A stretch of 64,000 nucleotides of DNA from Cristatella mucedo. Taxonomy: Eukaryota > Bryozoa > Phylactolaemata > Cristatellidae. The notes beneath the pieces are model-generated. The model ran no database searches, was not told the origin of the DNA, and saw nothing but the letters and a program-made list of their open reading frames with translations. This document shows, piece by piece, positions 60,401 through 64,000 of this stretch (positions are counted from its first letter, which is position 1; each line of letters opens with the position of its first letter). The position numbers were made by a program, and so were the translations under genes. Location of the stretch: the NCBI GenBank assembly GCA_009760855.2, contig WPIO01000275.1, positions 1 to 64,000 on the forward strand, in the 5' to 3' direction.

Positions 60401-60488
60401 TGGTAGCACAGTACGGCAACTATCAAGAACGCAAATACCAAAATGTAAACAGTCCGTCTTTTTCGTGTGGAACGTTGTATTTCCTAAT
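57441..60488. other. Long stretch without a supported gene
   Basis: The longest frames (58259-58696 plus; 60012-60419 minus) lack ATG-supported starts, splice signals and domains. No repeat partner recognised. Confidence 0.45.
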
Positions 60489-60629
60489 TAGGGAGAGAGA
60501 AAGAGAGAGGGAGGGGAGAGGGCGGAAGAGGGCGAGAGGGTGAGAGAGAGAGAGAGAGAGAGAAATAGAGAGAGGCGGAGAGAGAGAGTGAAAGACAGAG
60601 AAAGAGAGGGAGAGAGGGAGAGAGAGAAA

Positions 60630-60687
<58 letters not shown>

Positions 60688-60718
60688 GGGAAAGAGAGAA
60701 AAAGAGAGAGAGAGAGGG

Positions 60719-60779
<61 letters not shown>
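60489..60779. repeat. (GA)n microsatellite, about 290 bp
   Basis: Dominated by GAGAGA with GGAG, AAAG and TAGA interruptions. It generates long Ser/Leu frames on the minus strand and Arg/Glu frames on the plus strand, none of which is a gene. A purine-rich mirror repeat of this size can adopt triplex DNA. Confidence 0.97.
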
Positions 60780-61299
60780 ATTGCAGCTCCACAGCTTTAT
60801 CCCCACCTTACAGCTGACTCCTTCCCGAGGTCTAGGCCCCAAATCCCAATAATTCGGGCTCCATATGCTAATGATTAACGAACTAAGTACAATCCAAATT
60901 ACGATAACATATAGTTATCTCTAGCCATTTCAAGCATCCTTATAATCGAACTACTTTGATATGCAAAATTAAACTGTCGCCACATGTAATCTTATGCGAG
61001 CTACTGTCACCACCTATAATCTAATGGCAGCTCACGTTATGTACATATATAGTTTCAGGGTCGAATACTCATTCCTGGCTGATACGTGAGATTTTATAAT
61101 AAAAGTGTTCGCATCCTCATTACATAAGCTGTGTTGTGTGTCTTGTACTTATCGTCGCTACAGACAGCCGTCGCAACTATAGCTGGGATGCAATCTTTAG
61201 CCTAAATCTGTCGCTTCGTGGATCTTCAATATGGCAGAGGTCAAGAAGACAGTCATTCGTGTACAAGAGTAACTGGAATAAAGCAAAGTGATACGAAAA
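60780..61299. other. 3' flank of the minus-strand exon group
   Basis: No AATAAA signal lies on the minus strand close after the stop at 61300; TTTTATTATAAAATC lies around 61100. Nothing else seen. Confidence 0.4.
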
Positions 61300-61464
61300 T
61301 TAGGGTAAAGCCATGTTGCGAACGTAGGCATCGAGCTCCTTCTTAAGCATATCATCAGACTCGAGAATGCCCAAGAAACCTCGGATCGCTTTGTCGCCAT
61401 GTCGAGCCATGATGTGCACAAAAGCTCTTGCTGCTTCTGGCCTTTCCATCATCTTGTCATTCTC
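61300..61464 (-). CDS. Terminal exon, C-terminal half of a CARD-like domain
   Basis: A minus-strand frame of 54 codons plus TAA begins directly after a good acceptor (ATTAACTATAATTGTAG), phase 0. The peptide starts ENDKMMERPEAARAFVHIMA, continues RHGDKAIRGFLGILESDD and ends KKELDAYVRNMALP. The pattern A-A-R-x-F-V/L-x-x-[IL] - R-x-G-x-x-A-[FI]-x-x-F-L-x-x-L is that of helices 4-6 of CARD domains, where a helix ending in a short R-x-G turn is followed by A-F-x-x-F. It acts, by family knowledge, in homotypic protein interactions in apoptosis or innate immune signalling in the cytoplasm. The preceding exon candidate (61616-61717) reads like helices 1-3 of the same fold. Identification is by eye. 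Confidence 0.6.
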   Translation of the reverse strand, partial: ENDKMMERPEAARAFVHIMARHGDKAIRGFLGILESDDMLKKELDAYVRNMALP

Positions 61465-61615
61465 CTACAATTATAGTTAATATAGCAAGGGCAATTTGTA
61501 AACCACTGAGAAAGCTTCATGGTTTGTCTATCACAGGAGTCATTCAGAGATATTCAGAGGCACTATTGTGCCGTTAAGCAAAAGTTCGGGCACCACAATT
61601 GATACATATATCTCA

Positions 61616-61717
61616 AATAAAGCGAGCATCTTCCGTGGCAATGTAGCTGTACTCAATCAAAGGTTGCAACGCCTCGGTGTCAATCATAGGGAAGAGCTGC
61701 GAGAGCAGGCGAGAAGA
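61616..61717 (-). CDS. Exon candidate, N-terminal part of a CARD-like domain
   Basis: After ATCGCAG (or TTCAG eight bases earlier) 34 codons read SSRLLSQLFPMIDTEALQPL then IEYSYIATEDARFI. L-x-x-L then DTEAL-x-x-L-I, then a T-E-D-A turn, fits CARD helices 2-3 (the first exon then continues the fold in phase 0). A BTB-domain fragment is a weaker alternative. The frame hits TGA exactly at its 3' edge (61615-61613), and no GT donor precedes that stop; the first GT lies 10-11 bases further on (ATAT followed by GTATCA). Either the donor is non-canonical or mutated, or this is a separate terminal exon. The acceptor region is tandemly duplicated (61718-61778). Confidence 0.45.
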
Positions 61718-62106
61718 CTGCGATTCTGAACCAAGGCTAACTAGACTTGCCTGCGATTCTGAACAAAGGCTAACTAGACGTGTAGGTTAGCCCGTCGTCT
61801 TCCTTCGCTACTCTTATAGCGTAGGAGGTCCATTCAATTGTGGTATTCATATCTCGTCTCCTACGTGGTACCACGCGGTACCGCGACCCTCCATCGTGCA
61901 TACTAGCAACCGCCCCTGACTGCTAGTAGGTGCAAGCTCGTTAGCTGTTCATCGCCGGATCTTCCTGTGGACATTCAGTAGGAGCAGCAGAGGCCGACTG
62001 CACGGGTCAGGCAGAGGTGGAGTCGAGCTGAAAACTTGCTTATTCTTCTGAGAGGGATGCCAGAGCAAAGGGTGGAAATAACCTTATTATGGATACATGT
62101 TTCTCA

Positions 62107-62226
62107 TTTCCTGAGCAGAGCCTTTTGCAAATCCTTCCTGACATGAGCTAGATGGCGCTCCGGAGTCAGGCTCTCCATCCACTCAGCCACGTGCAGATCT
62201 TCTGGTGTGCAATGGAAACATCGTCC
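62107..62226 (-). CDS. Exon candidate, death-fold (DED-like) C-terminal half
   Basis: Following a TATCCTCAATTAAG acceptor, 40 codons read GRCFHCTPEDLHVAEWMESL then TPERHLAHVRKDLQKALLRK before TGA (62106-62104). The E-D-L-x-x-x-x-x-M-E-x-x-L-[ST]-P-E-x-L-x-x-[LV]-x-K-x-L pattern resembles DED helices 3-5 (DLF..LE..GLLS..NL..L..LL). As with the neighbouring exon, no GT donor precedes the stop. The sequence after the stop strongly resembles that after the 61616 exon. It may be a terminal exon, an exon with a mutated donor, or part of a decayed gene. Confidence 0.4.
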
Positions 62227-63391
62227 CTTAATTGAGGATATCGTTATCATGCAGATGCCATAGAGCATAAGCCGCGCCTTTCATCACCTTTCCTTAAAAT
62301 CGCTCCTTTCAATCATGAACATGTAGAGATGACGTGTACACTAGGATATCATGAAACTAGTTAATTTCGAATTAAGATGAAATCCGACTAGATAATACGA
62401 GCAAGGGCAAATGTTATCGGAATTAGAAGACTTAACCTCAAAAATTGTTTCGGCTGGTGTAGTTGTAATATCATCTGTACGTAATGCGGATGTCACATTC
62501 AAAGGTGACTTTTAACTAGAAGACAACGTCACAGAATTTCGAACTTACTTGCATGTGCTACCCGTTAGAAAGCACATTAACTTCGAGGTACTTTCAATTT
62601 TTTAGGTCCTTCAAGCCTTTTACGGACACTATATCCCCCAAAATCTACTCATTTAGCTTGGCATCAAAATCAAGCTCATCTAACAATAATAATTACAACA
62701 CAATGACATTCAGATAGCACCCGGAGATAGTTAAATCTTTCCGTACTAACTTAAAATTTGCTCGATTAGTTTGCTGGGCCTCTCGGCAACGTAAAATCCT
62801 TTAGTGAAATTGTCTTCAGTTTAAAAGCTCTCGAGGGCCTAAACTCACCAACGACTAAAACCGAATCAATCTAATAGGCTAGATTTAAATACAGGCAAAG
62901 AATCTGTGTCTCAATGCATTCACTCAGTGAACTGTTCTTTTACCAAAAAACGTTGTAAAAAATAAAAAGCTTACGTTTAAGCTTCTGTAGAGTGAGCCTA
63001 AAGAAATTTTGCTCTGTCAAAGGAGTATACAAATATCCAAATAATATATTAACTAGGAGTATGCAAATATCGGATTAAATATTACTATATTGCCAATCTG
63101 GCGAAAAGTCGTAAGTTTCATGATTGCAGCAGCTGGTTATGAATGACGGGCCTGTCGCATAACTCGAAACTACCCCCTTGGTCAAACATTGTTAAGCAGG
63201 TCAAGCATAGAATCTTGCTTCTTTGCTAAGAAGCTCAGGACGGCTGACCATTAAGAATTTTCAAGTTAGCTAATAATTTTGTTCGTTGCTAGAGTCTAAT
63301 TTGCTTGGCTATTTTTTTTAGATATTTGACTGAATGATTGACAAGTTCTTCCGAGAAATCAATGAGGGCTTACCATGATCGTCTTTCTCAC

Positions 63392-63536
63392 TAAGAGGCT
63401 AATGCATTTGCCAAATAGAGTAGATCAGCTGCATGTTGAATCTCGTTTTTTTCCAGCTCGCAAACAAGCTTGGCCATTGCTTTCTCAAACTGATTTTGCA
63501 GAAAAGTTTGCTCGTTTGGGTTGCCATCGCTTGTGG
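63392..63536 (-). CDS. Exon candidate, death-fold (DED-like) N-terminal half
   Basis: Acceptor GATATTTTGTAG, two leading bases, 47 codons reading TSDGNPNEQTFLQNQFEKAM then AKLVCELEKNEIQHAADLLY and LANALAS, then TA followed by a GTGAGA donor (phase 2), or a TAG stop if not spliced. F-x-x-x-[ML]-x-x-L-x-x-E-L-x-x-x-E-[IL]-x-x-x-x-x-L-[LY] resembles DED helices 1-2. The next exon found (62107-62226) cannot simply join this donor because it would create TAG, so a missing exon or different donor is needed. A second strong donor, ATG followed by GTAAGC, lies 17-19 bases past the stop. Confidence 0.45.
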
Positions 63537-63787
63537 CTACAAAATATCGATCCAAATTAAGAGCTGAATTGTGAAATCTACAGCTCGGTGTTGAGAATTT
63601 TATAACTATGCATGTCTACAAAACATGGCATATGGTATATGCGACACATCAGCTCAATGAGGCTGGCACGAGCTTGTGCGAGGGTCGATACATTTAGGTG
63701 TCAAGGCGAATAATTCAAACGACCAGGGAAAGAATAAAGCAGACTTTACCTGCTTTTAGGCCATTGGTGTAGTCCAGTTGTCAACTA

Positions 63788-63935
63788 AGTTGTTCCACTA
63801 CGGAGTTGACCATGCAACTTGGTGTACACGGCCGAATCCTGGATTTGCAACCAGGCAAAGAACAAGCTTCCATCAAAGCTCCCTAAAATTCTAGCATGTT
63901 GATCGCGAAGTGATTCCGTCAAGGTCAACTCAAGA
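63788..63935 (-). CDS. Exon candidate, helical death-fold-like segment
   Basis: After a CCTAACCATAG acceptor, one leading base and 49 codons read LELTLTESLRDQHARILGSF then DGSLFFAWLQIQDSAVYTKL and HGQLRSGTT before TAG (63787-63785). Three predicted helices with L-R-x-x-x-x-x-[IL]-L spacing followed by F-x-x-x-L could be helices 1-3 of another CARD. An excellent CAG/GTAAAGT donor (about 63751) lies beyond the stop, while a poorer GTAGTG donor lies inside the frame at 63801-63796 (phase 1, compatible with the next exon). The gene continues beyond the window edge. Confidence 0.4.
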
Positions 63936-64000
63936 CTATGGTTAGGCTTACCGTACTAAAAAATAGGCTCCCTCGGAGCTGCATCAACCGTTTTGCTTCG

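Noticed and set aside
60423-60878. Several long Ser/Leu-rich and Arg/Glu-rich open frames
   Set aside because: They are translations of the GA microsatellite and disappear outside it.
1-64000. CRISPR arrays, prokaryotic operons, phage or plasmid genes
   Set aside because: No spaced identical repeats of suitable length, no Shine-Dalgarno-led gene runs; introns and LINEs indicate animal nuclear DNA.

Overview
The window looks like nuclear DNA of an invertebrate metazoan. It is AT-rich, intron-bearing and crowded with old retrotransposons, and it has no operons, no long intact genes, no rRNA and no CRISPR. The retrotransposons are two LINE families with CR1/L2-type reverse transcriptases, plus tRNA-derived SINE-like elements and hAT-type transposase relics. 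I cannot name the species. Only a few short stretches look like host coding exons: a leucine-rich-repeat exon (31364-31594, minus), an unidentified internal exon with good splice signals (40925-41156, plus), a possible first exon in a CpG-rich island (33412-33591, plus), and a minus-strand group of five candidate exons at the right edge (61300-63935). Four of those five read like halves of death-fold (CARD/DED-type) domains. Death-fold and LRR modules are typical of innate-immune and apoptosis genes; a link between them here is only inference.

Layout. 1-15 kb is a mosaic of dispersed repeats: repeat R1 (1-570 and 14192-14715), the left copy of a large paralogous block P (657-3407, resuming at 10959-11875), LINE-A 3' ends, an hAT relic (4990-5837), a direct tandem duplication with a CA microsatellite (7366-9191), and repeats R2 and R3. 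15-26.6 kb holds the best LINE-B reverse transcriptase copy (15657-17025), two SINE-like copies, a second hAT fragment and a LINE-A reverse transcriptase copy (25395-26590). 26.6-36 kb is mostly unique DNA with the LRR exon, a CpG-rich island and another hAT relic. 36-45 kb has LINE-B with endonuclease remnants, the unidentified exon and a second LINE-A reverse transcriptase copy. 45-57.5 kb has SINE-like copies, more LINE fragments and the right copy of block P (52885-57440). 57.5-61.3 kb shows no gene and a 290-bp GA microsatellite. 61.3-64 kb is the death-fold exon group.

How the parts relate. LINE-A ends in a GC-rich hairpin followed by (ATT)n; LINE-B ends in a different hairpin followed by (ATTAC)n. 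Nearly all copies are 5'-truncated, as target-primed reverse transcription produces. The two copies of block P act as a natural clock. Each lacks insertions the other has, including a 65-bp LINE-A insertion that is little more than the terminal hairpin and tail, with an empty site in the other copy. A core inside the block is far better conserved than its flanks.

The most interesting unresolved point is the death-fold group. Its reading frames are clean and domain-like, but several exons meet an in-frame stop exactly where a splice donor is expected.
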